Assembly: GCA_944472135.2 (NCBI GenBank)
Contig: OX235263.1
Location: forward strand, 33,471,379 to 33,535,378
Direction of reading: 5' to 3'
DNA from: Trichobilharzia regenti
Taxonomy: Eukaryota; Platyhelminthes; Trematoda; Strigeidida; Schistosomatidae
DNA: 64,000 bases
The notes under the pieces were generated by a model. It was not told where the DNA came from. It saw only the letters and a list, made by a program, of their open reading frames with translations, and did not search any database. This document shows, in pieces, positions 44,341 to 56,497 of the stretch. The position numbers were made by a program, and so were the translations under genes. Position 1 is the first letter of the stretch. Every line of letters begins with the position of its first letter.

Positions 44341-44757
44341 AATTATCCTGTGAGGCTCTAAAAAATCCTCTCCATACACAGTTCTTTCTCTTTGCGTCTC
44401 ATCGCGTAGAACTAGAAGCAAGTACAGAAGACTGTGTGCTCGGAAGACTAAGCACAAAAGCTCTACGATACTCTATTCAGCACACATTTTATCTGACGAG
44501 AAAAGTGTAAGACAGGAATTCTAGGTAAACGGTATTGTATCTCGTTCTCATTGTTACATTGTCGTTAATATTTTCACTTGGTTAAACTTAATATTCAATT
44601 CTTATTGAACAATACTATTAATGTAAATACCCTATTTCAATTATTGCCCATGTAATGAAAAAGTTAGATGCAATATTGTACTACTACATGCTGAAAATTC
44701 CATATTTGTACCAAAAGTACTTTTTGAAATAAAGGCATTATTGTTATTATTATAAAT

Positions 44758-45004
44758 ACTTTTAAGTAACAGTTATTTAGTTGGTACTGGTATTGTATAT
44801 GTATACTATTAGGTGAAGAAACTGAACATTATTCTTAGCTTTATATATTTCCAAAGAGATATTTACTACTCCTAAAGATTAGAGTTCCTGTTGATAGCAG
44901 CAAAATGCATTATGAAGCATCTCACGTCCTATGAACTAGATAAGGCGTAAATTTTCTCTTTGGTTTAGTGTTTATGGCGTGACAAATATTTTAACTTACA
45001 AATC
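44758..45004. other. no recognised feature
   Basis: AT-rich spacer. Confidence 0.3.
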
Positions 45005-45235
45005 ATTCTACTAAGGCAGAAATTTGGTGAGCAGGAGTTCCTAATAGGATGAAATGTACAACCTGAACTCTGATGCTAAACACCATCAACCAAAATGATA
45101 TCATGCTAGTCATCAGCAATCGTCGAATCGTCCATACTATGAACAGATATGTTAACAGAGACCCAGCATTATGGTCCAGTATAATCAATCCGTGGGGAAT
45201 TCCAATTTGTTTGAACAAACGAATCAGAGTTTAAT
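45005..45235 (-). repeat. decayed SINE family A
   Basis: TTCCTAATAGGATGAAATGT and the downstream CAGAGACCCAGC..GGTCCAG words keep the family layout. No intact ribozyme core. Confidence 0.5.
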
Positions 45236-45299
45236 TGCACAAATCATAGTAAACCGATTATCAAAATCTGCTTTCACGATATAAAAGTATGTAATAAGC

Positions 45300-45866
45300 T
45301 TGACCACGGATTGATATTAGTTAGAGAACCATTGAAAACAAGCAGAGAGTACTGGATAGCCAACTGTTTCATCCCAGTTCAGGGATCATAGGCAGTACGC
45401 ACCAGCTGCCAGGGTTCGAACCCAGGACTTTACAGTTAGAAAGCAAGTCCGAATACCATTCAACCACTGAGACCCGATTCAATGGCCAGTGCATGATTTC
45501 TAACTTCTACCAATCTGTGACTTTAGCTCAACCACCAGCCAATGTCATTGGTGGGACACCCATCATCACACTTCACTGGATGAACCTCACGGCAAGTGCG
45601 TGAATGGATGTCCCACCAATGACATTGGGTGGTGGTTGAGCTAAAGTCACAGATTGGTAGAAGTTAGAAATCATGCACTGGTCATTGAATCGGGTCTCAG
45701 TGGTTGAATGGTATTCGGACTTGCTTTCTAACTGTAAAGTCCTGGGTTCGAACCCTGGCAGCTGGTGTGTACTGCCTACGATCCCTGAACTGGGATGAAA
45801 CGGTTGGCTATCCAGTACTCTCTGCTTGTTTTCAATGGTTCTCTAACTAATATCAATCCGTAGTCA
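45300..45866. repeat. long inverted repeat of two SINE C copies
   Basis: Arms 45300-45560 and 45606-45866, near-identical complements; spacer about 45 bp. Each has head CAGTGGTTGAATGGTATTCG, B box GGGTTCGAACCC, and a hammerhead relic with CTACGA (one core G lost), a 5-bp stem II TCCC..GGGA and GAAAC. Confidence 0.8.
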
Positions 45867-45954
45867 GACTTGAAAAAGGAATCTAGCTTTTACAAACAAA
45901 CTCTCGAAAATATATAATCAGTGTAAAAAATAATTATAAATGTACATACATAAC

Positions 45955-46340
45955 CCCACTAGAGAGTGAACTCTAGGACATTCCGTTACAAGTCGAACTA
46001 TCCAGCCACTGCGATGGAATCCAGTGGCCTATCGACTCTAACTTCTGCCACTTCATAATGTATAGTGCTAGAAATAATCATGCTCACATCCACTGGCAAT
46101 GACTTCTCACTCTAACTTCAGGCAACTTCATCATGTAGTTGGTTATCAATAAGCATTGGATTAATTTCAAGGTTTTATTTTACAAGGGTTCTATTGATTT
46201 TAAGATTGATCATGAAATTGCTTCAGTTAGAGAACCATTGGAAACGGTTTAGTGCTGGAAAACTCGTTTGGGAATCAGAAGCAGTAGGCACCATTGACTC
46301 CACTTGATTTCCATTGTTTCTCTAAATGAATTCATTCCTT
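45955..46340 (-). repeat. decayed SINE family C
   Basis: Retains CAGTGGCTGGATAGTTCG-like head and TTAGAGAACCATTGGAAAC on the + strand. The ribozyme is not recognisable. Confidence 0.5.
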
Positions 46341-46423
46341 GATCCAACTTGAAACCAGTCAGATCTCTTCACACCCATGAAGTGTGATATTCTATTAGAG
46401 AAGATAAAATACAGTAATATTTA

Positions 46424-46473
46424 CTGATGACCACGTTTCGAGCACAATTTATTACTGCTCACAATCATATCAA
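46424..46473 (-). ncRNA. hammerhead-like motif of PLE family 1
   Basis: On minus: TTGAT, core ATGATTG, stem II GAGCA / TGCTC, GAAA, CGTGGTC, ATCAG. The A3-U8 arrangement is kept; A9 is G here. Confidence 0.45.
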
Positions 46474-47451
46474 GGCACTCACACAGCTTTCTAGCTTTGT
46501 TTATATAATTCCATTATTTTCCATCGCTTGATTTGATGATTGGTAGTAGTATTTTCCATATTTCGGGTATGGATGATGAGTCATTCCTATTGCATGTGTT
46601 TGGTGTAGACTCGATGAACCGGGCGGGATTCAGTAATCAACCTGTCTCGCTCTCCACCTACATAGATTACTTTTTATAATTTTAACCCTCTCCCACCCTA
46701 TTGTGTGATTGCGTGTTAATGCATGCATTGCAATTGCTGAGCTTTTTTCTTAATTACTTATCTTTGAGGGATAAATCATTCTAACCTTAGCGAAGTGTTC
46801 CGACAATCTGACTACCCCCGACCCAGTAGTTTGACCTATGTAGTTGACCTCACAGTCATTGGAAGATATTTTGTAAATTATATTATTTGCTTTAATTGGG
46901 TCCACCGGATCTTATAGCCTACAGAGCTTGTCCTACCTGAGTGAGTTTGTAGGTTTAAATGCCACCCTAATTCCTGCTTTATTTAGAATCCTACCACGAA
47001 GGGTCTCAGATGTCCCTTCTTTATATGGTATAACAGTAGATTCCTTATATTTTTTCTTATTTATTATCATTATTGTTCCCTCATTATCTTTATTTTGCTT
47101 TTGGACTTTTTTGATCTTTCTAATGAGTTTTATGAGATAGTTAGTTTTTTAACACCAACGCTTCTTCTGTCTGTTTCGTTTCAGCGTTTAGGTTTTTTTG
47201 TGCCGCTAAATGCTACTGCTCGGTTTGTTAGACACTTAACTGGGCCTGCCTTCACAGACAGACAACGGATGAGATGAATTAAAGTCTATATTATCTATTG
47301 GAATGCGTCGAGTTCTACACCCAACACGTGCAATAGGATCGACTCATCACTCATAACGGAAATATGGAAAATTCTACTACCAATCAAATCAAGCGATGAA
47401 AAAAAAATGAAATTATATAAACGAAGTTAGAAAGTAGTGTGAATGAGTATC

Positions 47452-47511
47452 TTGACATGATTATGAACAGTAATAAACTGTACTCGAAACGTAGTCATCA
47501 GTAAATATTAC
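47452..47511 (+). ncRNA. hammerhead-like motif of PLE family 1
   Basis: TTGAC, core ATGATTA (47457-47463), stem II ACAGT / ACTGT region, GAAA, CGTAGTC, ATCAG. Stem I has one mismatch. Confidence 0.4.
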
Positions 47512-47575
47512 TGTATAACAAACACTGTCAGATTTTATCAAAATAAATTTTACCCACAATAGAATTATAAGTCGA

Positions 47576-48290
47576 TGGTATTATGCTGACAGTGTAATGA
47601 ATTCATTCAAACTTTCATAAGTTTTTTATAGAAAGCTTTAGATATCCATCAGAGAGAATTAGTTCTATTCCACGTGATTTATACTTGTCTCACTTCAGCA
47701 TACTTATTATTATTGGTTTCCTTTTCTCTTATTCGATAGCCAACTAAAAACAATGCTAATCAATTGTTCTTTATTAGATTGAAAAGGGTATTTCATTACT
47801 GAAGTTCTACTTTTATGTTAACTAAAATAAACATATCTCTTATCACAAAAATAACTAAAGAACACAAACATTTTCTTTAATTATACTCATGAGGAAACTC
47901 AATTAATTTTTTTTTGTTTATTTATTTGTGAGTTTGACAAATCTACCAACACAAAAGCATACTTTAGAAACATTTATGCGTTGTTTTGTCAAAATAAAGT
48001 AAAATGTCACTTAGGTAGTAAAACGCTACACTGTTCAGAAGAAGAGGAGAGAGAGAGAGAAAGGCATCATCGTCGTCATCACCACTAGTAATAGCTTTCC
48101 TTCAACTTTCTTTGTTTGACTTTTTTCATTCAAGCTTTATATAGGCGGATTCTCTGCCTTTATTTAACTGTTTTCCACACTTAAAATACACATAGACCTA
48201 CGCACGCATACCTCAGTATTGCATAGATGCACTGATGAAACTGAAATTCACTTGTTACATCGATTTGTTCTGCTGAGAAATATAAGTGAC
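47576..48290. other. no recognised feature
   Basis: AT-rich with a (GA)n run at about 48048-48061 and a short CATCGTCGTCATCACCAC stretch. No gene signal. Confidence 0.35.
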
Positions 48291-48301
48291 GAAGAGTAAT
48301 C

Positions 48302-48525
48302 GTTGCGTCGGTGGCTCAACGGTAGAATGCTCGCCAACCATGCGCGCATGTGGTTCTGGATTTGATTCCCGGCCACCGACTCACTACTTAACCTCGCTAA
48401 GCCAGTAATAAGACTGGTAAAGAGGGAAGGTTGGGCATGAGGCTGGCTAGCAACCCCATCCGTAAAAAATAAACACCACTGCTACCGAAATTGGGGACGT
48501 ACAGGAATAAAAATAAAAGAATTTT
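48302..48525 (+). repeat. SINE family B with probable target duplication
   Basis: Head GCGTCGGTGGCTCAACGG, B-box region GGATTTGATTCCC, body CAGTAATAAGACTGGTAAAG, CATGAGGCTGGCTAGCAAC. Flanks GAAGAGTAATC (48291-48301) and GAAGAGTATTC (48526-48536) differ at one base. Confidence 0.75.
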
Positions 48526-48536
48526 GAAGAGTATTC

Positions 48537-50456
48537 TTTAAGCAAATTATATTACTGTATAGATGTACGAATAACACTGATAATGTATATGTATATATAT
48601 TTATTATTCTTCAAAGACAGACTACGTTATATGCATGTGTATAAATGCTTTTCGAAGTAAATTTGAAAACTATGCTTCATTTATATGATTCTAAGTAGTT
48701 ATTTTAAAGCCTAAATGAATGTGCTACTATCAAACCATCTTGTTAGTATTGAAAGCATTGACAGATAATATGAGAGACAATAGTAATTATCATGGTTAAA
48801 TGTTAAATCCTTTTGACATTTTTGTTTAAGTTTTGATTTAGGGTTCTTTTTTGTTTGTTTGTTAAAGACATGATTTAATGATATGATTAATCGTCAGTTT
48901 CAGGGATTTTGTTTCTTTAAAAAGGGCAGTTATCCTGCCAGTTTTCTTATTTGTTTTGTTTTAATTCATCGAATTAACTGATTCACATGCCTGTCATATA
49001 ATAGGTATTCTGAGGATGAAAGTGATTTCCATGCGATTGGGATCATCATAACTACAATGCTGTCAATAAGATAAAATAAAAGAGAGGTAACATTGAAAAA
49101 AAGGAAAAGAGACTGAGGTTAAAAAGAAATATCCAGTGTGTTGAGAGCTATTTGCAGGCGAAAATTGTAGACAGTGATTACGTCAATGTTTATGTCACAA
49201 ATCGGGGTGATGAGAAAAAGCAATAACAAGGCTTAACCTTGAGGAACTCGCCAGTCAATCACAGCGGACTTAACGTGTGCAAATACGATTCACAGAAAGA
49301 TGGCTTAACTTTCTGAGAAACGGTCATAAGCGGTATGGAATGACCTTCAGCAAGAAGACAACCTATGAGAAGACGTTGCTTCTCTGCTAACAATAATGCC
49401 AATAATAATGTACATAAAAAATCTATAAATATCTGTTGATTTTCTCAGTAAACGATCTGTAGCCTGGCCCTTGTCTTCTGTCGTTACACCAGTACTTGTT
49501 TATATACTTACAATGTTAAAATGGTAGTTTTACTAGTTTCAGATTGATTTGCCAAAGAAATCATCATAGACTGACCACTGACTCTCTTTCTAAATTTTTT
49601 TATGCATAGCTGATGTCATGATGAAAGTTGGTGTGTCTTTTTCTTATGATAATAGCTTTATTATAAGCCCATTTACATTTAAGTAGAAATGTTCAGCGAG
49701 TTTTTATCAACAGAATATTTAAGAAAAATAGTAATTTACAGGATGTCATTCAACAGAATTTCATTCTATCTGAAACACGCTGCAATCCTCTATGTATTTA
49801 TCCCTTCAAAAAAAAACCATGTGTTATGCTGAAAGCCATTGTAAAATGTGCGTAAATACAGATTGTTCTTCAAGGGTGTAAATAAATATTTAAAACAAAG
49901 TATGACTTTGGGAAATATAGGTAGTTCAATGATTTAAGCAGGCTACCAGCAATTTATCATAATACTTTGACTTACTCCAATTCAGATAAATTGTTGCTTG
50001 TCTCCATGTTTAAAAGTGAAGTTCATCATATTCTCACTGTGAACAAAGCAGTGGAGTTGAAACAGATACTTAGTTTAACGAACGCAACCGTATAAATAAA
50101 TCTCCATGTTGAAAAATTGTCTGAAGATTAACACTTAAAAATTATTTATTTTTCAATGTATCTGTCATAAGATTCGTATACGTGTCTAAAGATCTGGACT
50201 CAGATATTTTAACACACTTGTTTAAATAACAAAATTAAGGTACTTGTTTGATGACTACACTATGATGGGTACAATTGGAAGATGAGTTGCCATTTGAGCA
50301 GTGCCCTGTGCAGAGTATTAACCTTCCAGCTACTGTAAATTAGTGGTGCTTCAAGTATATATATATATAGGTTAATTAGATAGTTTATCACAAGAGCACT
50401 TTTGTTTCAGAAGTGTGCTTACTCTCAACGCTTTTCAAACTAGTATAAGACTAATT
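48537..50456. other. no recognised feature
   Basis: Nearly 2 kb of AT-rich sequence without a recognisable element, long open frame or shared repeat. Short AT run at 50359-50369. Confidence 0.35.
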
Positions 50457-51630
50457 AATATTATTATTCTCTTGCATTCCGCGTGGAACATAGGGTTTCA
50501 ACACCACATCTCTACTTTTTTCTGTTTTCTGCTGTCCCCTTCAGCTGGTTAGCTCCGTGACTGACCGAAACTCTCTCACCTTTTCTTCACACGATCTCCT
50601 GCATATTCCCCTTGCACCGACGACCTACTCATCACTTCCCATTTGAATTCCAGTCAAGCACTGGCCTGGCGTGCAATGTCATTCGACGGTCTCCTTAATA
50701 TATACACGATCCATCCATTTCCATTTTCTCCCACAAATTTGTGGAGCGATAGGCTCTTGGTTGGTTTTTTCCCGTAGTTACTTGTTGCTGATTCTTTCTG
50801 GTCATTTGATCTTCAGTATGTGGCTAGCGAACGAGGCAGCTGTTGATGAAAGTTTGCAGCCTGTTGGAAATGCTTTTCTTGACACACAGTGCAAGTTTTT
50901 GACCAGTATAGAAGAACCGACTTGACATTGGTGCTGAAAATGTGAATCTTGTTCCTTATGCTGAATGCAGAAGATTTCCAAATAAATTTCAGGTTGATGA
51001 AGGCGTATCTTGACTTTCCGATTCTGACTCTGACATCATCATCATCCATTCCGTCGGCCTGTAAATGAAACGGTGCTTCATAGATAAGGGAAGGAATGAA
51101 GTGACTTCTGTTAAGTCTCTCCCGTTGATAGTGATTGGTGCTGGTTGTTGTTGTTGTTTTTGCTGTTGATTGGTTATTTCCATCACTTCTGTCTTCTCTG
51201 TGTTCACCTGGAGTTCTGTTTTCGCTGCCAGCTTCTTCAGCCAGTTTGTCGATTTTCGCTTGCAAGTCTTCGAGTTTGTGTTACATTAGACATTTGTCAT
51301 CTGTGAAATCCAGAACTTCTACAGTCTTCTTATCGCTTGTTCAGCACACTCCTGTCTCCTAACTCCCCAGGAACAGTCTGATGCATGATCCAGTCCACCA
51401 CAATTAAGAATATTATCGCCGGTGAAAATAGGCAGCCAGCTTGTCTTACTCCTGTATGCACTTCGAAGGCCTTGCTGAGTTTTCCGTCGTACATCACTTG
51501 ACACGTGGTATTGTCATATAGCTGTATAACACTAAGATGAGAGTGTATAGCTTGTAAAAGTTTGTATGTTTCGTCTGCATTGACAAATTTTCTCTTAACA
51601 GCATTCCAATGATGATTAATCAATTAAACT
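50457..51630 (-). mobile_element. RTE-like LINE, RT to 3' tail
   Basis: From the right on minus: LLQAIHSHLSVIQLYDNTTC, FEVHTGVRQAGCLFSP, FLIVVDWIM, then AKIDKLAEEAGSENR, NTEKTEVMEITNQQQ, FINLKFIWKSSAFSIRNK. It ends GAAACCCTATGTTCCACGCG with ATT repeats at 50457. Frames broken. Confidence 0.8.
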
Positions 51631-51759
51631 TGTGTATACAGGCCATTTTTTGATTGGACACTAGTAACTAGTGTGATATGTTTAGTCCTTTCTTCGGTTC
51701 AGAGTGAATTCTGCCAGTCAGCTTTACAATGTGGCCACCATTCTAGGTAGCTCGCCATG

Positions 51760-51895
51760 ACAGCGCACATTGATTTGGTAAGATAAGACATCAGTTCCTT
51801 CAAGGTTGCAGATACGCCTTGCTGACGAGTGCCAACAAGCACGAAACCTAGGTCCAAGGCTTCCTGTCGATTGCCTCCAACCATCTAGTATACAG
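51760..51895 (+). repeat. SINE family D, 3' part with intact hammerhead
   Basis: Aligns with 1760-1870 across GACATCAGTTCCTTCAAGG, the ribozyme, and GGCTTCCTGTCGATTGCC. The tRNA-like head is not clear upstream; the unit may be 5'-truncated. Confidence 0.65.
51816..51860 (+). ncRNA. hammerhead ribozyme (SINE D), core intact
   Basis: Stem I GCCTTG / CAAGGC (6 bp); core CTGACGA (51822-51828); stem II GTGC / GCAC with loop CAACAA; GAAA (51843-51846); stem III CCT / AGG; then UC, forming GUC before CAAGGC. Every conserved residue is present. Stem III again lacks a loop. Confidence 0.82.
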
Positions 51896-52229
51896 GCCCC
51901 CATGCACTTGTATGGTTGCATATTCAGCTTGTAGGGAATGGGTAATATTTAAAGACTTTACTTGTTCAAAATGATTACAATAAACTTCCGTTGTTTCAGT
52001 TATTTGTTGGTTTTATTGTAGAATAATGAAGCAACATAGTTCAAAATTGCTAGTTTTTGATTAGAAAAGCCGGATTGTATTTGAGTTAGGAAGCTGTCAG
52101 CCGTAAATTCTGCTCATGGTAACTGTTTTGATGGAAGCTCGAAAACATTTAAATTAGCAGCCTACAATAAATTACATTCCCTTTTCATCACGTACAAATT
52201 ATTCAAAATAATTTATCACCAATGACTGG
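51896..52229. other. no recognised feature
   Basis: Spacer between SINE D and the next LINE; nothing seen. Confidence 0.3.
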
Positions 52230-53165
52230 ATAATGTGACAGACAACGGGCGATGAGGAAACAGACATAAAATGGACTCACACAAAAAAAATTGCAGGATC
52301 TGTACTTCGCCGATGATATATGTCTGATTTCCCACAGACTGGAAGATATGCAAGTGAAAGGCGACAAGTTGGCAGAAGAAGCATCAAAGATAGGACTACA
52401 GGTGAGCATAGAGAAAACAGAGGTGACGATGAAGATTCCTGGCCAACAGCAACAACATTAACAACAGACAACAATCAGCCAGCATAAATGGGAGGAACCT
52501 GAAAGAAACAACCTCCTTTACCTTCCTATCTTGGAAGTATCGTTTCAACTACTGGCGGAACTGACGAGGATATCAAAGCCAGAATCGGAAAAGCGAGACA
52601 AGCTTTCATTACTCTCAAGTCTGTGTGGAGGTCAGCAGCACTCAGCATAAAATGAAAATAAGATCCGGATTTTCAACTCCAATGCGAAGTCAATGCTATT
52701 CACCATACGGATCAGAGACTTGGCGCGTCATGAAGAGCATCTCAAACAAACTACAGACCTTCATTAACAGTTGTCTTCGCTCAGTACTCAACATCAGATG
52801 TCCAGTCAGAGAAGATCATCAACAGGGATCTCTGGCAACGAGCAAACCAACCAGGAACCGATTGTGAAACAAATAAGCAGGAAGAAATGGGGACGGATTG
52901 GCCATACTCTGTGAAAACAAACCATCAAGTGACATCGCTAGGCAAGCCATCGCTCGAGTGGAACTCAAAAGGGAATCGGCGAGTTGGTCGTCAGTGCAAG
53001 GGTGACTTGGAGGAGGTCATGTGAAGAGGAGATGAAAGCATGTGGGTAGACTTGGAGTGGGGTGAAAAAGTTGTCAGAAAACCGAACGCAGTGGAGACGC
53101 GTGGCTGAAGTCCTATGTTCCTCTAGGAATTAAAGGATATAATAATAATAATAATAATAATAATG
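52230..53165 (+). mobile_element. RTE-like LINE, 3' part with (AAT)n tail
   Basis: Shifting frames give KMDSHK, ICLISHRLEDMQVKGDKLAE, ASKIGLQVSIEKTEV, INGRNLKETTSFTFL, then YGSETWRVMKSISNKLQTFI and NSCLRSVLNIRCPVREDHQQ. The 3' end is GAAGTCCTATGTTCCTCTAG, then (AAT)n at 53137-53165. Frameshifted. Confidence 0.8.
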
Positions 53166-54600
53166 AAATAAGTGTAAGGAAGACAGACTGTTACTGAGAT
53201 AGCCCCGGAATTCTAACGTGTAATAATGCGTAATATATATATATATATATATATAACATATATTACAACGTAATACAGCAATATCAAAATAAACTCATAA
53301 TTTTGCACCATTTGGAATAAGTCTCAGAAATGAAATGACTACAGAAAATAACGAAAGTAATTAGTTAACAAAATACCATTAGGAAAATAAGTATGAGTTA
53401 AATTGATTGAGTTAGCATCATTATTAGAATTCGCCTAGTCAAGTCATAAATTGGATAGATAAGAGAAGGAGAAATCAGCATCAATGAAATTGCAGAGATT
53501 ATATGCAGTTCACTCTTAGGATGATAACTAGTACAGATCTATAGTTACTGGTAATAATCTATTTATCAAGTAAGCAATATGGTCAGGAAGGTGGATGACA
53601 TGACACTAATATGCTAAGAGGAATCCATGAGTTCACTACTCTGAGCTTAGGTTACTTACACTTAAATACACTACACAGTGAACGTGAAAACAAACAATTT
53701 ATGCCGGTTTTCACCATAACCTACTTCTGTATAGCATAAGTGGCGTTCGAATAGTTTAGTAGTAATGTAACGGGTGTTAGTAATAAGTTTTTGTGAGTAG
53801 CTCATTGTATGCGACGCCTCCTGAGATGATATTCAATAGCAGAGGGGTGGATTAAATGCCGAAGAGGGGATATGAAAGATCCTTGTGAAAAAAAACACAC
53901 AGAAAAACATGAAAGGAAGACAGAAAAAGTGCATTTCGGGGATAATGCGCAAATGGACATTTTAAAGTAAGGTGTCAGTAAAAAAATTCCTCTGCGAAAT
54001 GCTACCGAATTCTGCAGTTACAGTTATAACTTTGTCTTTGGCACTGGTGACATAGGTCAGAATCGCAGCTAAAGACATATAATGTTGATGGGCATAAATG
54101 AATAAGTAGCTTGGGTCTACGTGAAGCTTCATTCCGATGAACTGCTACTAAGAAGTTGATTGCTGATAATTTGCTCTTTAACATAAAGTAAACACGTTAA
54201 CCTGTATTTGAAAATTCCAGTAATGTCTTAATATGTCTCATCTAGAACTTGGATAAACTTAGTGAAAGAGACGAATATGCTTTATGTAAGACTATAGAAT
54301 TTCCTTTGGGTTTAGTGGACGTCACTTTTGTATATGATGCATTTTAACAATAGCAGTCTTTTATCGGTTGCCAGAGACTTGGTCCTTAGGTTTTTGAAGA
54401 CATTTTCACTCTTTTTATGTCCTTGGGTAATCTTGATTATGTTTCATCAGAAAAATAAATTGTGTAGAAAATGAGGCTTCTGTTTCATGTTTCTTGATAA
54501 GTAAAATTTTGACATCTTCCAACACTTTATGAGATAATGAAGTCTAAAAACTGAAAGTACCGTCAACTTAGCGTCCCACTGTCGGTGTTATACTAAGACT
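53166..54600. other. no recognised feature
   Basis: An (AT)n tract at 53227-53255. Otherwise AT-rich without coding or repeat signal. Confidence 0.35.
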
Positions 54601-54604
54601 GGGG

Positions 54605-55170
54605 TTTATAACGGGAATCCGTTAAATTTATTACAATTCCCCCCGTTTCCGAGCGCGAACATAATGCTTTGCCATTTCATTCTATACTCCAAAGTATGCT
54701 TCAACTGGCCCATCGATCGCCACAGGTACCCATCTACTCCACCTAATCTCCGGACCAGCGCCTGACTTGTCGTTTCAGATTGGGACTCTACCAAAAGGCC
54801 AGCCTGGCACGTGATGTCACCTTAGCGTGTGTTCAATCCATCTCTATCGCCTTCAGCATATTCTGTGGGCAAAACGTTCCAGGTTGACTTCCTTGACACC
54901 AGAGTTCCTTGTTATTTATCCATTGTGGCTATTCATTCGATTCTCAGTACAGAGTGAAGGCAGCTGATGATGAAAGTCAACATACTGTCGGAGATGCCTT
55001 TGGTGACGAGCCAAATCTCTCAACCATATAGAAGCACCGACTGCCTTGACATTAGTGCTGAAGATCCGGAGCTTGCCGATTATTCTGAGTGCAGCAGATT
55101 CGCATACTGGTTTCAGATTAGTGTAGATCTGTCTCTCGGTTACCCGATCCTACGTCTGACACCCTGATCA
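54605..55170 (-). mobile_element. RTE-like LINE, C-terminal remnant
   Basis: Minus reading matches the C-terminal LINE region (VESQSETTSQALVRRLGGVD, EYRMKWQSIMFALG). The tail with AAT repeats is missing. Diverged. Confidence 0.6.
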
Positions 55171-55518
55171 CTCTACTTAACTGCTAACAGCAAAAGTAAT
55201 ACTCAATATTATAAGAACATAATTAAATAGGCTTGTATTACTTCATTGGTATCATCGTTGAACTTTATTTTTTTTTACAGATTTTTCAGAAGGCTCATCA
55301 AGTATCATAAGAAACTTACCATTCAGTGGCGAAATGGCTGGCTGACATTTTAGAACCTGTACGTAAACGGATGTGCCACTATTCGCTTCGTGACACCTTC
55401 CAATTCATCGATTATATTAAAGATATCAATGTAAAGAACAAAAATTTACTCTCTCTCTCTTTCTCGACATTGAGTCACTATTTACCAACGTTCCGTTCAC
55501 AGAAACTGTGTCTTACAT

Positions 55519-55830
55519 TTGTCAATATATCGACGGAAATCAGCTGAATATCGGATTACCAACGAATTGTTTAAAACCCTACTACTGAGATGTACACTCA
55601 GTGTACAATTCACATTCAACGGGGTTATTTACAGACAACAAGATGAGATGACAATGGCGTCTCCACTGGGCCCATTACTAGCAGACTGTTTCATGGCAGG
55701 TCTCGAGAACGGCCCGCTCAAATCAACTATTGACAGTTTCCATTTGTATGTTAGATATGTGGACGACATCTTTATTATCTATGATGACGGTCACGATCTC
55801 AATCAGTTACTACAAATATTCAACAAATGA
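55519..55830 (+). pseudogene. PLE reverse transcriptase core segment
   Basis: Open for 104 codons with the SPLGPLLADCFMAGLE motif and VRYVDDIFIIYDD, the palm catalytic Asp pair. The fingers region is in another frame upstream. Confidence 0.8.
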
Positions 55831-56206
55831 CATCCAGCTACAAAGTTCACGCTTGAAGTTGAAAACGAATCTAAAATCCCTTTTCTTGATGTTGAACTTA
55901 CAAGGAGAGCTAACGGAACTTTGAAAAGGTCCATCCATAGGAAACCCACATGGAACGGCCAACTGACAAGCTTCTACAGCTGGGTACCAATCAGTCGGAA
56001 AAGAAACCTAATTAGACCCCTTGCCACTCGCGTCCAATGCATCTGCAGCTCTGATGCCATGGAAGAAGAACTACACTTCCTAAAAGAAACCTTCATACAA
56101 AACGATTAACTTTCTATAGTTTGGTTTGTAAAACAAAAAGATTACCCATCACGATTCTCAGACAAAAACGTCAAACAAAAAAATCCAAAAGCAAGAGACA
56201 CCATCC

Positions 56207-56497
56207 GTGGCAAAAAAGATACTTTATATGAACCTCGACTTCAAAGGTGACCTACTCAGTGACGTTCTTAGGAGGAGAATTTCCACCTCCTTAAGAAGAA
56301 CTTTCCTTGCGGCAACATTGAGAGTAGTGTTCTCCAGTCGCCCGCTGATCTTCAGAAGCCCAAAGGACAAGATCACGCACTTGACCACTTCTATATGTCT
56401 ATATCGGCTCACCTGTTGCTGTGGAGCCAGGTACATTGGTCGTTCAACGCGCATCCTGTCAAAAAGGGTCAAAGAACACTATCCAGCGTGTCTGTAG
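56207..56497 (+). pseudogene. PLE linker and start of GIY-YIG domain
   Basis: Open for 97 codons: MAKKILYMNLDFKGDLLSDV, RRISTSLRRTFLAATLRVVF, LTTSICLYRLTCCCGARYIG, then RSTRILSKRVKEHYPACL and a stop that cuts the nuclease before its C-terminal half. Confidence 0.78.

Larger units (their letters stand above)
43140..44757 (+). mobile_element. LINE family K, split by two SINEs
   Basis: Part 1 (43140-43606): LNGLKLNRSKSQVVNFTLRH, TDGTEVENKSNVEYLRLCIS. Part 2 (44020-44205): NPDEAISRVSELLLNQLVST, FVDRYLVSCKRLANIILKS. Part 3 (44340-44757): LHTQFFLFASHRVELEAS, the RLSTKALRYSI block and the 3' tail GCTGAAAATTCCATATTTGT with GAAATAAAGGC and ATT repeats. Frames have stops. Confidence 0.7.
46385..47575. 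mobile_element. PLE family 1 with inverted 3' end
   Basis: The minus copy (about 47190-46385) has RGRILNKAGIRVAFKPTNSL, NDCEVNYIGQTTGSGVVRL, KSSAIAMHALTRNHTIGWER. A plus 3' piece (47290-47575) repeats the end in opposite orientation. Both carry hammerhead-like motifs: minus 46424-46473 (core ATGATTG), plus 47452-47511 (core ATGATTA). Confidence 0.75.
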
